DNA of 64,000 nt from Paenibacillus sp. PCH8 (lineage in GTDB: Bacteria > Bacillota > Bacilli > Paenibacillales > Paenibacillaceae): contig NZ_PKQK01000003.1 of the NCBI RefSeq assembly GCF_002968835.1, positions 620,001 through 684,000 of the forward strand. The letters run 5' to 3'. Both the position numbers and the translations under genes were made by a program. Of the stretch, positions 18,164-28,204 are shown piece after piece. The notes under the pieces are model-generated. The model saw nothing but the letters and a program-made list of their open reading frames with translations, did not search any database and had not been told where the DNA came from. The stretch's first letter is position 1. Each line of letters starts with the position of its first letter.

Positions 18164-20902
18164 TTACTGTTTTTGAATCTCCATGACCACATTGTTCAGT
18201 AGATATAATACAATATTATCATTATCTTTGAGAGATTGCACGCTTAAAGTGTTGTCAGCCTGGTGAACAAATACACCAGAAGCGAGTGCAAAACGATAGT
18301 TGGTATCTGATGTTGATTCCCGTTTAACCAGAATTTGGTTACCCACGCCATCATAAGACCAGAATTGTTTGCTCATGACGGTAAGCACTCTGAAACGTGT
18401 GGAATTATCCGTATCCTTCGTCATTTCCACACGGTCTCCCACGGTAAGGCTGTTCAGTGAAGTTAGCGTAGATCCTGATTTTACAACTTTAACAGAACCA
18501 CTAACCGGGACCGTCTCACTCTGACCGTTAAACATTTTAAGCGTTACTGATGAAGCATCAACCGATGTAACTTCAGCAAGTGTACGCTTAACAACTAGAA
18601 CCGCTTTTGGCGTAGCACCTTCAAATGTTACATTAATAAGGTTCCCTATTGTCAGTTGTGCAGGCGTGATCGTCTGACCGTTCTCTCCTGTGAGTACCGC
18701 TTGATCCACGTAGAACTGACTTGTCAGCAGATCCGATTTCACACGAATACGACCATTCGTTTCCACAGCAACCACTTCGAATTGGGCCACCGTGTTCAGG
18801 GAAACCTTCTGTACAACATCCTGGTTCGCTCCAAGCGTAACCGTAACCTTATCACCAATCTTCAAATCTCCCAGACTTGCTCCGGACTTGTTGTACATCT
18901 CAACTGTAGGAACAGTGGAGTAAGGTACTGTGATGGTCTGATTCCCGGACAATAGGCTGATCTTTCTACCAGAAGTATCAATGCTGCTGATTGTGCCTTC
19001 GTACTTATAAATCACTTTAAGAGACAATGCACGGGTTCCGACATAGGTTAAATCCAATTTGCGCCCGTCATTTAACAGTGACTCCAGACCTGCCAGTGTA
19101 GGTTTGGATGTATTGTAGTCCAGCTTGGTTTTCTCATCCAATGTAAATACAAATGGCTTTTTGTTGCTATCCAGCACAGTAAGCACCTTTGTTTTACTAT
19201 TGTAAGAAACTACCGTTACCCCATTCATAGGTTCCATCTGACGTCCAATGACCTGAATACGCGTTACTTGGTCTTCGGAGTTCAGCGTCAGTTCTACCTT
19301 ATCCCCATTGGTTGCATCTGTGATCAGGTCATTCAGCGTTGCATCCTGAATTCCATTAATAATGACTTCCGGTTTCTCAGTCAACAATTTCGCTTCAAGG
19401 GAACCCCCTTCACGTTTGAATGTCAACGTGGATTGGTTACCCCCGATCTCAACCAGTGTGCCACGCACAGACTGCTCCACACCTTGAGACAATGCGATCG
19501 TTTGCAGTACGCTGTCTTTTACGGTGTATTTCACGGTACTGCCGGCTTTGAGATCAGCCACGGACAGAATACGATTTTGATATGTGATAATCAGATTATC
19601 ACTATAGGTGAATTGCTCTGTATTACCAGCTGTATTAACAAGCTTGATCGTTTTGCCAGAAGCTGAGACTTCTGCAACTACACCATTGTCACTCTTGTTT
19701 ACAATGCCTGACTTCACCCGGATTACGACCGTTTTTTTGTCAGTTGAGAATGTTTCCCGCTGCACTTCGATCATACTATCTACAGTAATATCGGAAAGTT
19801 TGATTGCATTTCCATTCTGGTCGACAAATGCAGTTGCCTCATCATAACTGTATGTTTCATAGTTCTCGCCCACAAAGATGCCAATTTTGTTCCCTGATAG
19901 TGAACGCGCAAAAGTACCTTCGACGCTCTCTACCTGAGGTCTAGCATCTACAACCTCCACATAGGAAGCCCCGCCAACAGAACCGACAACCATGACTTTT
20001 GTATACAGTTTCACATCAGTAGCCGATACACGGGTTTCACTGTCTTTTGTAAAATATGGCGTACTGCTGTTCACTGCGAAGTTAACGGCTTTACCGTCCA
20101 CAACCAGCGTGATCTGCCCATCTTTCAATCCAGTCACATAACCCGTCGAAGTGTTTGGATACTTCGTATCTGTCAACGATTCGCCACGGCTGAAGAATGT
20201 CGCAAGTTGAGCACGGGTTACGGAACCAGTTGGATTGAATTTGTTGCCTTCCACACCTTTGGCCAGATCCAGATTAACAGCCAGATTGACGTAACCTTTA
20301 GCACCATCCGAGATGCTTGCATTATCAGCAAATCCGGTAGATTGATTATTTTGCGCCTTGGCTTCAGCATCCTTGTCCAGTGAACGGATTAACAATTTCG
20401 TAATCCATTCCCGCGATGCAGGCTTTTGGCCCCAGGATGTCTTGGATACATCCACAGTTGATTCTTCCGTCTTGTCAATCAGTCCCAGTTGAAGTGCCAG
20501 CGCGACATATGGCTTGAAATAGTTTCCCACTTCCATGTTTGTCGGTAATGCCGTAGCCTTGTCGGTATTCAACTGGTCTTCTTGATTCATAAAACGGATT
20601 GCCATCGTTACTGCTTCTTGCTGCGTTACCGCGTCTCCGGGACGGAACAGGCCGTTATTACCGAGAAGAATACCTTGGTATGCCAGTTTATACACATGTT
20701 TTTCAGCCCAGTATCCGACCTTGATATCACTGAACATACCGGTTGGTGCAGCCGCGTTCGTTACTGCCGCAGTCTGGCCCTGCCCCGTTTCTGTTGATTC
20801 TGCTGCCATGGCAGCTCCGCCGGCGCTAAGGGCCATCATGCCTGCAAGAACGGCTGATACTACTTTTTTAGAGTGTGATGAATGGTTATATTTAAAAGTC
20901 AC
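18164..20902 (-). CDS. SLH-domain cell-surface protein with repeated beta-rich modules
   Basis: This 912-residue secreted protein starts at a GTG with AGGGG 8 bases upstream. A signal peptide (about residues 1-33) is followed by S-layer homology repeats within residues 55-250 (MFSDIKVGYWAEKHVYKLA; the middle repeat is degenerate; GFADNASISDGAKGYVNLA), which anchor such proteins to pyruvylated wall polymer. The remaining 650 residues are a series of modules of about 60-80 residues built on a pattern of turn, ITL/VTV strand and LKIGDKVxVT. Such modules look like small OB- or DUF5666-like beta barrels; that is inference. It has no enzyme motif and probably serves a structural or scaffolding role. 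It lies 70 bases after the GerMN lipoprotein gene. Confidence 0.85.
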   Translation of the reverse strand: MTFKYNHSSHSKKVVSAVLAGMMALSAGGAAMAAESTETGQGQTAAVTNAAAPTGMFSDIKVGYWAEKHVYKLAYQGILLGNNGLFRPGDAVTQQEAVTMAIRFMNQEDQLNTDKATALPTNMEVGNYFKPYVALALQLGLIDKTEESTVDVSKTSWGQKPASREWITKLLIRSLDKDAEAKAQNNQSTGFADNASISDGAKGYVNLAVNLDLAKGVEGNKFNPTGSVTRAQLATFFSRGESLTDTKYPNTSTGYVTGLKDGQITLVVDGKAVNFAVNSSTPYFTKDSETRVSATDVKLYTKVMVVGSVGGASYVEVVDARPQVESVEGTFARSLSGNKIGIFVGENYETYSYDEATAFVDQNGNAIKLSDITVDSMIEVQRETFSTDKKTVVIRVKSGIVNKSDNGVVAEVSASGKTIKLVNTAGNTEQFTYSDNLIITYQNRILSVADLKAGSTVKYTVKDSVLQTIALSQGVEQSVRGTLVEIGGNQSTLTFKREGGSLEAKLLTEKPEVIINGIQDATLNDLITDATNGDKVELTLNSEDQVTRIQVIGRQMEPMNGVTVVSYNSKTKVLTVLDSNKKPFVFTLDEKTKLDYNTSKPTLAGLESLLNDGRKLDLTYVGTRALSLKVIYKYEGTISSIDTSGRKISLLSGNQTITVPYSTVPTVEMYNKSGASLGDLKIGDKVTVTLGANQDVVQKVSLNTVAQFEVVAVETNGRIRVKSDLLTSQFYVDQAVLTGENGQTITPAQLTIGNLINVTFEGATPKAVLVVKRTLAEVTSVDASSVTLKMFNGQSETVPVSGSVKVVKSGSTLTSLNSLTVGDRVEMTKDTDNSTRFRVLTVMSKQFWSYDGVGNQILVKRESTSDTNYRFALASGVFVHQADNTLSVQSLKDNDNIVLYLLNNVVMEIQKQ

Positions 20903-20972
20903 CTATGATTCCCCTCTCTCATGTAAAACGACCATTATCCGTGGATTCACGGTACAACAGCATGCTGCCAAA

Positions 20973-21647
20973 TTATTCGGATCTAGTCATTGGATGATCA
21001 AGATCCACGTGCCCCATTAAACTCTCGGACTGCTGACCATCTACCAGTAAATCAAGTGATTTAACTTCATCGAACTGGAAGAACGTTTGTTTCAGCGCAT
21101 CCAGTGCAAATACTTCTCCACCTGCACCAAGTCGTGCTGTATCTGGCATATGAATATCCAGCGTAAGTGCGCCGTCTTTGAACTGAACAGACTTCAATTC
21201 AATTTCTTTCGCCCAAAGCGGAACGAGCTTATCGTCCTTACTCTGTTGCAGCGACTCAAAGGCGGCTTTATATTTGGCATCATTCGAAGCAAATGAAATC
21301 TCAGCCGTAGCTTTGTGCAGTTCCAGTTCTTCCGGATCGGTATAAAATACATCGATTGATTTTTTTTCATTACTTTCGGTAGTCGCAGGCTTCTCGGTAG
21401 AAGTACCACCAGACGGAGCTGTTGTTCCCTCCGAGCTACCTTCGGTTGAACCTGAAGGAGTTGTGGTTTCATCAGGATCAGCAGTTGCCGGTTCAGTGAT
21501 TACCGTTTCGCCTTCAACCTCAGTCACATTGTTCTCGGTTCCTGCGCCTTGAGTCTGATTTGGAGCAGCTGTTGGCTTACTTCCACATCCAGCAGCAACT
21601 GCCATGACCGTCACCAGCAAGGCTGCAATCCATATTTTCTTGTTCAT
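20973..21647 (-). CDS. GerMN-domain lipoprotein
   Basis: This 224-residue lipoprotein has its lipid-attachment Cys near residue 21 (VAAGC), a low-complexity Thr/Ser/Glu/Pro linker to about residue 90, and a C-terminal GerMN domain ending in a conserved-looking strand (SLDLLVDGQQSESLMGHVD). GerMN domains occur in GerM (sporulation and germination) and in LpqB-type lipoproteins, and are thought to bind partner proteins or peptidoglycan. AAGGAGG lies 9 bases before the ATG. It sits 35 bases after an amidase gene and 70 bases before the SLH protein, so all three probably form one surface operon. Confidence 0.85.
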   Translation of the reverse strand: MNKKIWIAALLVTVMAVAAGCGSKPTAAPNQTQGAGTENNVTEVEGETVITEPATADPDETTTPSGSTEGSSEGTTAPSGGTSTEKPATTESNEKKSIDVFYTDPEELELHKATAEISFASNDAKYKAAFESLQQSKDDKLVPLWAKEIELKSVQFKDGALTLDIHMPDTARLGAGGEVFALDALKQTFFQFDEVKSLDLLVDGQQSESLMGHVDLDHPMTRSE

Positions 21648-21682
21648 TCTAACTCCGCCTCCTTGGCATAAGGGCTCGTCCC

Positions 21683-23092
21683 TTATTTAATTCCCAGATA
21701 CTCCTTGATTCCTGCAACAATCCCTTTGGCTACGCCGTTCTGGAAACTTTCAGTGAACAGTGCCGCTTCATCGCTCTTGTTACTAAGGAACCCTCCTTCT
21801 AGCAGAACTGCTGGCATTGTCGTTTCACGGGTTACATGGAGACTTGCCGTTTTCACTCCGCGGTCCTTCAGTCCGGAAGACTGTAAAAGATACTTATGCA
21901 TCACCGTAGCAAGTGCTTTGCTGTTGGAACGTGTATAGAATGTCTCTACACCGTTCGCGGCAACCGGGCCGCTATTCGCATGAATGGAGATGAAAATATC
22001 TGCTTTTATGTCTTGTGCAATCTTCACACGTTCTTTCAATGCTAGGAATGTATCATCGCTGCGCGTGAGCACAACGTCAATTTTGGACTCTTTTTTCAGC
22101 AATGCATCCACTTTCAGAGCCATCGCCAGATTGAAGTCTTTTTCACGTTTGCCTGTTACACCGATTGCTCCCGGATCTTGATCTCCGTGACCCGCGTCAA
22201 TAACGACAACTTTTTTGCCATTGTCACCGACAGGAGGAGCTGGAGTGCCACCTTGATTGTTAAGGTCAATCATAATCAGTCCGGAATCATTTTGCACACT
22301 GTATCCTTTGGAGCTGGATAGATCAATCACAAAACGAAGCGTGGATGGACTGTTACTGTATAATGAGTAACGAATCTTTGACACATCCGGATAACCGCTA
22401 ACGACAAGTTGTCCATTCTGGTTGCTGTCTAAAGCCTGTCCTTCACTGAACGAATCAGCAAATGCGGTATTCGGCAAGTCAACAACAACTCGATCCGGTC
22501 CTGTCATCGTGAAGACGTTCGGCTTCGTACTTCCGCTTGTTGCGATCATAAGACGGTTGTCACTAAAGCTGATGCCGTTCACCAGTACAAGACCTTCCTC
22601 GTCCGATCCTCCACCATTATTGCCAGCATTCGGAGGAGTAGTTGTCCCGTTTCCGGAACCTGAATTCTGGGTAACTAATGTTACCGTCTTCGTGGTATTG
22701 TTCCAACCCACCTTAATACCCATTTGCTCACCAATGAAACGGAGAGGAACGAGTGTGGTACCGTTTTTCACGAGTGGCGGGACATCCAGGTTTACGTTAC
22801 TGCCGTTCACCGTTGCCGTCTTCTGTCCAACAATCATCTGCATGGCAGTGTTGTCTTTGCTAATAGTCACCGTTTGTGTTTGCTGCTTCCAGTCCACGGT
22901 ATATCCAAGATTTTCGGACACCACCCGGATCGGAACCATCACTGTGCTGTTGATATTCTCCGCTTTGGCATCCGATGGCTGTACGATCTCTTTTCCATCC
23001 AGAATAATTTTCGTGTCTGTTGCTGCATGACTATAGCCCGGGAAAACGAGCCCAAAGACAAATAACAGTACCAAAAAACCGAACTTCTTCAT
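21683..23092 (-). CDS. N-acetylmuramoyl-L-alanine amidase with copper-amine-oxidase-N and AMIN domains
   Basis: This 469-residue exported peptidoglycan hydrolase cuts the bond between MurNAc and L-Ala. Order: signal peptide (about residues 1-24), a copper amine oxidase N-terminal-like beta domain with two VPIRVVSENLGY / VPLRFIGEQMGI repeats, a short Gly/Asn/Thr linker, an AMIN domain, then amidase_3. The zinc site residues are seen in DAGHG, EKDFN, ISIHAN and LLEGGFLSN. The neighbouring upstream gene encodes a paralogue of the same architecture. It is probably co-transcribed with the GerMN and SLH genes; the gap to the upstream amidase (256 bases) can hold its own promoter. Confidence 0.93.
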   Translation of the reverse strand: MKKFGFLVLLFVFGLVFPGYSHAATDTKIILDGKEIVQPSDAKAENINSTVMVPIRVVSENLGYTVDWKQQTQTVTISKDNTAMQMIVGQKTATVNGSNVNLDVPPLVKNGTTLVPLRFIGEQMGIKVGWNNTTKTVTLVTQNSGSGNGTTTPPNAGNNGGGSDEEGLVLVNGISFSDNRLMIATSGSTKPNVFTMTGPDRVVVDLPNTAFADSFSEGQALDSNQNGQLVVSGYPDVSKIRYSLYSNSPSTLRFVIDLSSSKGYSVQNDSGLIMIDLNNQGGTPAPPVGDNGKKVVVIDAGHGDQDPGAIGVTGKREKDFNLAMALKVDALLKKESKIDVVLTRSDDTFLALKERVKIAQDIKADIFISIHANSGPVAANGVETFYTRSNSKALATVMHKYLLQSSGLKDRGVKTASLHVTRETTMPAVLLEGGFLSNKSDEAALFTESFQNGVAKGIVAGIKEYLGIK

Positions 23093-23348
23093 CCTTCACC
23101 CCTACCATTCTCATTTTTTTTTGCCGCATGTTGTCATACTTCAACTCCGACTGACCACTTGGCATTACCAGACACCTATTAGACGCCTCACAATCCCAAA
23201 AGTTGCGAATATATTCCAACATAACAGAAAAAAAACGTTGTCAGATCAAGCTTTTTTTACATTTTTATGTCTTGAGTTTCCCTGAATTATCAAGTATGCA
23301 TCTCTAAACAACGAACTGTCCTGATCTTCGTATTTGCGAACATCTGGC

Positions 23349-24755
23349 CTACAGACCCAAATAATCCACGATTCCATCTACAATAGCCTGTGCACATTGG
23401 TCCTGATATGCTTCAGTGAGCATGATTGCTTCATCTGCAGGATTACTTAAAAATCCAAGTTCAATTAAAACGGCAGGCATCGTTGTTTCCCGGGTCACAT
23501 GCAGACTGGCCGTTTTGACTCCCCGGTCTTTAAGTCCTGTAATCGGCAATACATATTTGTGAAGAGTATCGGCGAGAACCTTGCTTTCCTTTCGGCTATA
23601 GAGCGTTTCAATGCCGTTGGGTACGGGGGTCGTGAATTTGTTTGCATGAATGGATACAAAAATATCAGCCTGATTCAATTCTGCAATATCTACGCGCTGT
23701 TTGAGTGAAAGCTCTGTATCATCCTGACGTGTAATCACAGTCTGAATATCTCTGTATTGTTGAAGGATTGCCTGAACTTTCAGACCTACAGCCAGATTGA
23801 AATCCTTCTCATAAGCTCCTGACAAACTCACTGCACCAGATTGACGACCACCATGTCCCGGATCAATGACCACAATCGTTTTGCCATCATTCGCAGGCAC
23901 TGCCGGTTGGCTTGTGGGTTCTCCACTTGTGGCTGTCAGGTCAACGAGCAAAACGTTGTTATCTCCAACAGACCATTTGGCTGTAGCCGTCTGAGTCAGA
24001 TCCAGAACGACACGAACGGTGGAAGGTGTCTTGCTGAACATGGCATACCGAACTTTGGAAACCAGGGATGAATCGGTAACTAGAATTTGCCCACTTCCAT
24101 CTGCATTAGAGGCTTGTCCCTGAATGAATTCCTGAGAAAAAGTCGCTGCAGGCAGATCAACAATAATCCGGTCTGGCCCACCAAGACTGGAAACTTTGGG
24201 GCTAATATTACCATTTGTGGCTACAATTAATCGATCTCCACTGAAGCTGATGCCTTGAAGTTCTGCCAGGCCATCCGGTACAGGCGCCTCGACGGGGTCA
24301 CTGTCACCTTCCGTTCCAACCACAGGAGGAATACTAAATAGGCTTACTGTCTTGGTTCCATTGTCCCAGCCAACACGTAACCCCATGCCTTCCCCGACAA
24401 AGCGAAGTGGAACAAGCGTAGTTCCCTGTTTGATCAGTGGGGGCGAATCCAGATTCACTACGTTTCCATTTACTGTAGCTGCATCTTTACCCGCTGTCAT
24501 TAGAATCGTGCTGTTTCCTTTTTGAACATTGACTGTCTTGGTGCTCTTCTCCCACTTCACCTGATAACCAAGATTTTCGGATACGATCCGGATCGGAACC
24601 ATAACCGTCTTTCCGATATTTTCGGCAGGAGCTCCCGTCTGCTGGTTAATGGTCACACCGTCGAGTACAATCGAGGGAGTCGTGTCAGCATATGCCATAA
24701 CAGGAAATATACATAGGAAAAGAAACAAAATGACTGCTGCCGACCATTTCTTCAT
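23349..24755 (-). CDS. N-acetylmuramoyl-L-alanine amidase, tandem paralogue
   Basis: This 468-residue protein has the same layout as the next gene: signal peptide, copper-amine-oxidase-N-like domain, AMIN domain (LQGISFSGDRLIVATNG...) and amidase_3 with DPGHG, EKDFN, VSIHANK and LIELGFLSN. The catalytic zinc ligands and the final Glu are intact. Similarity to the neighbour runs along the whole length, pointing to a tandem duplication followed by clear divergence. The two may act at different stages or places on the wall. No strong terminator was seen in the 256 bases that follow. Confidence 0.93.
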   Translation of the reverse strand: MKKWSAAVILFLFLCIFPVMAYADTTPSIVLDGVTINQQTGAPAENIGKTVMVPIRIVSENLGYQVKWEKSTKTVNVQKGNSTILMTAGKDAATVNGNVVNLDSPPLIKQGTTLVPLRFVGEGMGLRVGWDNGTKTVSLFSIPPVVGTEGDSDPVEAPVPDGLAELQGISFSGDRLIVATNGNISPKVSSLGGPDRIIVDLPAATFSQEFIQGQASNADGSGQILVTDSSLVSKVRYAMFSKTPSTVRVVLDLTQTATAKWSVGDNNVLLVDLTATSGEPTSQPAVPANDGKTIVVIDPGHGGRQSGAVSLSGAYEKDFNLAVGLKVQAILQQYRDIQTVITRQDDTELSLKQRVDIAELNQADIFVSIHANKFTTPVPNGIETLYSRKESKVLADTLHKYVLPITGLKDRGVKTASLHVTRETTMPAVLIELGFLSNPADEAIMLTEAYQDQCAQAIVDGIVDYLGL

Positions 24756-25100
24756 AGCTCATCCACCATTCTGTTTGTCATTTTAAAATCCGACCCTATT
24801 CTCTTCAGTGCAACATTTCTGACTCTATGTAACCTTCCATAATCTACTAACCAGTCTATCAGATATTGTCGCTTCATCCGGTTACAACGTTGTCATATTT
24901 AGTCGGAAATAAGATGGTAACAGGCGATCATACTCAAGAGCATAACCTCCTCTTTCTATGACGGTATATCGTTTCAATGATGTCATAGATTGACGCTTTC
25001 ACAATTACTAATGTAACTTAAAGTATACATATCCTGGCACAGGAAGTGCTGGTATAAGAAAGAGATCAGTAGATAAAAAATTCTTACAGGAGGGAAATGA
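24756..25100. other. intergenic region between divergent amidase and WGR-like genes
   Basis: These 345 bases separate divergent genes and should hold both promoters. On the plus strand TTGACG followed 18 bases later by TAACTT lies about 90 bases before the gene at 25101; this is a weak candidate. No gene, repeat or clear operator was found. Confidence 0.4.
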
Positions 25101-25670
25101 ATGCTCACCTTATATAAGAACGAACCCAATGGCAAGGTACTTTATGCGGAATACTGGATGGAAGAAGGACAGGTTGTGGAACATACCGGTACAGTTGGAA
25201 CTTATGGGACAACAACTAAATCAGACTTTCCAGTTGCGTATTGCAATGAGGACGAATTCAAAAGTGACTTTCTGAAGCGCTTCATAGACCAGGGCTATGA
25301 ACAAGCTTCCAATCAGTACGCTTACATATTGCTCGTCCAATATCCCATGAAGAGTATATCAGGAAGCAAACGTGATCTATGGCTCAAAGATAAGGCCAGT
25401 GAAGCACTGATAGGTGAGCTTGGCTGGAAAGGGCTGGGCGTTGTAGATGGGCACGATATGGGCAAGACGGCTAATCCGATTACGGAGTTCGCTTTGAATA
25501 TATACTGCTATGTTGTGGATGAAAAACTTGGAATTCAAGCGATTAAGCGTGTGCTTAAAGAGACGCGACTCGACTACACCCGAATCAAAATTGCATCCAG
25601 AGAATTGAACAATGACAAGGAGTATGTGTTGAAGTATTCGGCCAAAAAGGATCAGGAGTTCTATGTATAG
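25101..25670 (+). CDS. uncharacterised protein with WGR-like N-terminus
   Basis: This 189-residue cytoplasmic protein has no signal or membrane segment. Residues 1-45 resemble the beta strands of WGR domains (MLTLYKNEP...VEHTGTVGTYG), which bind nucleic acid or act in PARP-like proteins, but the Trp-Gly-Arg core itself is absent, so this is tentative. The rest is mixed alpha/beta with no motif that I recognise. AGGAGGG lies 7 bases before the ATG. It is a single-gene unit, divergent from the amidases and convergent with leuCD, with a shared bidirectional terminator. Confidence 0.75.
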   Translation: MLTLYKNEPNGKVLYAEYWMEEGQVVEHTGTVGTYGTTTKSDFPVAYCNEDEFKSDFLKRFIDQGYEQASNQYAYILLVQYPMKSISGSKRDLWLKDKASEALIGELGWKGLGVVDGHDMGKTANPITEFALNIYCYVVDEKLGIQAIKRVLKETRLDYTRIKIASRELNNDKEYVLKYSAKKDQEFYV

Positions 25671-25705
25671 ATGACTCATTCATATAATTTAGCTTCTGAA
25701 ATTAC

Positions 25706-25762
25706 AAAAAGCTTCTGCCCCCCATAGGAACGTTGTTCCTATTGGGGAGGCAGAAGCTTTTT
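25706..25762. terminator. strong bidirectional terminator between convergent genes
   Basis: AAAAAGCTTCTGCCcCCC and ATAGGAA pair with TTCCTAT and GGGgAGGCAGAAGCTTTTT, giving a stem of about 25 base pairs with A/T tracts on both sides. It serves both the WGR-like gene and leuD. Confidence 0.9.
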
Positions 25763-25782
25763 ACTGTCCGATACTTTACCGT

Positions 25783-26385
25783 CTAACCAAACAGTTTTGC
25801 CGCGTGGCGTTGTTCATAAGCATCAATTTCATCATTATGTTGAAGGGTAAGCCCGATATCGTCCAATCCTTGCAAAAGGAATTGGCGACGATGTTCATCC
25901 AGATCAAAATCAATATGCAGACCGTAAGCATCCGTGATCGTTTTGTTCTCCAGATTCACATTCATCTCATAACCTTCATGTGTCGCTGTACGCTGGAACA
26001 AGTCTTCAACTTGCTCTTCTGACAGCTTGATCGGCAAGATCCCGTTCTTGAAGCAGTTATTATAGAAGATGTCTGCATACGATGGTGCAATCACGCAGCG
26101 GAATCCATAGTCCATAATTGCCCATGGTGCATGCTCACGAGAAGACCCACAACCAAAGTTGGCACGAGAGATCAGGATGGATGCCCCTTCATACCGGGGT
26201 TTATTCAATTCGAAGGAAGGAATGTTGTTACCCTCTTCGTCGAAACGCCATTCGTAGAACAAAAATTGTCCAAATCCCGTCCGTTCGATGCGTTTCAAAA
26301 ATTGTTTAGGAATGATTGCATCTGTATCTACATTGACCCGGTCTACCGGTGCAACGATGCCTTGCAGTGTTTTGAATTCTTCCAT
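25783..26385 (-). CDS. leuD: 3-isopropylmalate dehydratase small subunit
   Basis: LeuD carries the swivelling domain of isopropylmalate isomerase, the second step of leucine synthesis. The 200-residue length and the motifs DTDAIIPKQFLK, SRANFGCGSSREHAPWA and NCFKNGILPI are typical. It follows leuC by 30 bases in the same direction and forms the LeuCD heterodimer with it. leuA and leuB are not in the window. In B. subtilis leuCD is among the targets of the iron-sparing small RNA FsrA, relevant to the Fur-box promoter beyond leuC. Confidence 0.97.
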   Translation of the reverse strand: MEEFKTLQGIVAPVDRVNVDTDAIIPKQFLKRIERTGFGQFLFYEWRFDEEGNNIPSFELNKPRYEGASILISRANFGCGSSREHAPWAIMDYGFRCVIAPSYADIFYNNCFKNGILPIKLSEEQVEDLFQRTATHEGYEMNVNLENKTITDAYGLHIDFDLDEHRRQFLLQGLDDIGLTLQHNDEIDAYEQRHAAKLFG

Positions 26386-26415
26386 ATGATCCGTTCTCCC
26401 TTCTGTTGTTACTTA

Positions 26416-27837
<1,422 letters not shown>

Positions 27838-27966
27838 CATTTTCACCTCATTATAAGTTCGTTCCTTGGAAGAGCCTCTTGTTTTCCTCTAAAAGTGAAG
27901 CTCTTGAATGACATAAATATATCACCCTGTCCTTCATTGTTCCAAGATATAATATCTATAGATGTA

Positions 27967-27981
27967 ATAGGTTTAACCTAT
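27967..27981. promoter_or_regulatory. LysR-type operator-like palindrome upstream of leuC
   Basis: ATAGGTT-T-AACCTAT is a perfect 7-base inverted repeat containing the LysR-family T-N11-A signature. It overlaps a possible -35 (TTAAAC), 16 bases before TATTAT on the minus strand. It probably controls leuCD. Confidence 0.5.
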
Positions 27982-28027
27982 AATGAGGGAAAGACAAATA
28001 AACCACTGCTGCATGCATAGGTTTTAA

Positions 28028-28055
28028 TTGATAACAATTATCATTATCATATAAG
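28028..28055 (+). promoter_or_regulatory. sigma-A-type promoter with a Fur box filling its spacer
   Basis: TTGATA (28028-28033) and TATAAG (28050-28055) are separated by 16 bases. A 19-base Fur box at 28030-28048, matching the consensus at 16 of 19 positions by eye, covers the spacer and much of the -35. This is the classical arrangement for Fe-Fur repression. It reads to the right, towards a terminator 50 bases away and with no protein gene between. Confidence 0.65.
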
Positions 28056-28061
28056 TCTTAT

Positions 28062-28137
28062 ACTACGTTTCCGCTTCTTCTCTGTCAATGCTTTTATCTA
28101 GAACACAAAAAACAGCCCTGAATTCAGAGCTGTTTTC
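28062..28137 (+). ncRNA. candidate Fur-regulated small RNA (FsrA-like by context)
   Basis: A transcript starting about 7 bases after the -10 element would be about 76 bases long and end at the hairpin 28107-28137. It has no ribosome site and no start codon in a usable context. Its 5' half is pyrimidine-rich (TTTCCGCTTCTTCTCTG) and single-stranded by eye, as expected for an RNA that pairs with purine-rich ribosome sites. B. subtilis FsrA is a Fur-repressed small RNA of similar size that lowers leuCD and other iron-enzyme mRNAs. No primary-sequence identity to FsrA is claimed. Confidence 0.4.
28107..28137. terminator. bidirectional terminator between the bgl operon and the small-RNA candidate
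   Basis: AAAACAGC pairs with GCTGTTTT, with CTG/CAG and an AATT loop inside and one C/A mismatch. On the minus strand six T follow, ending the bgl operon; on the plus strand four T then CCTACTTTCT follow. Confidence 0.7.
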
Positions 28138-28204
28138 CTACTTTCTCATTAGATGAACATCACGTTCAATGATGACTTATGAGAGGACTTGTCCTACTAA
28201 CGTA

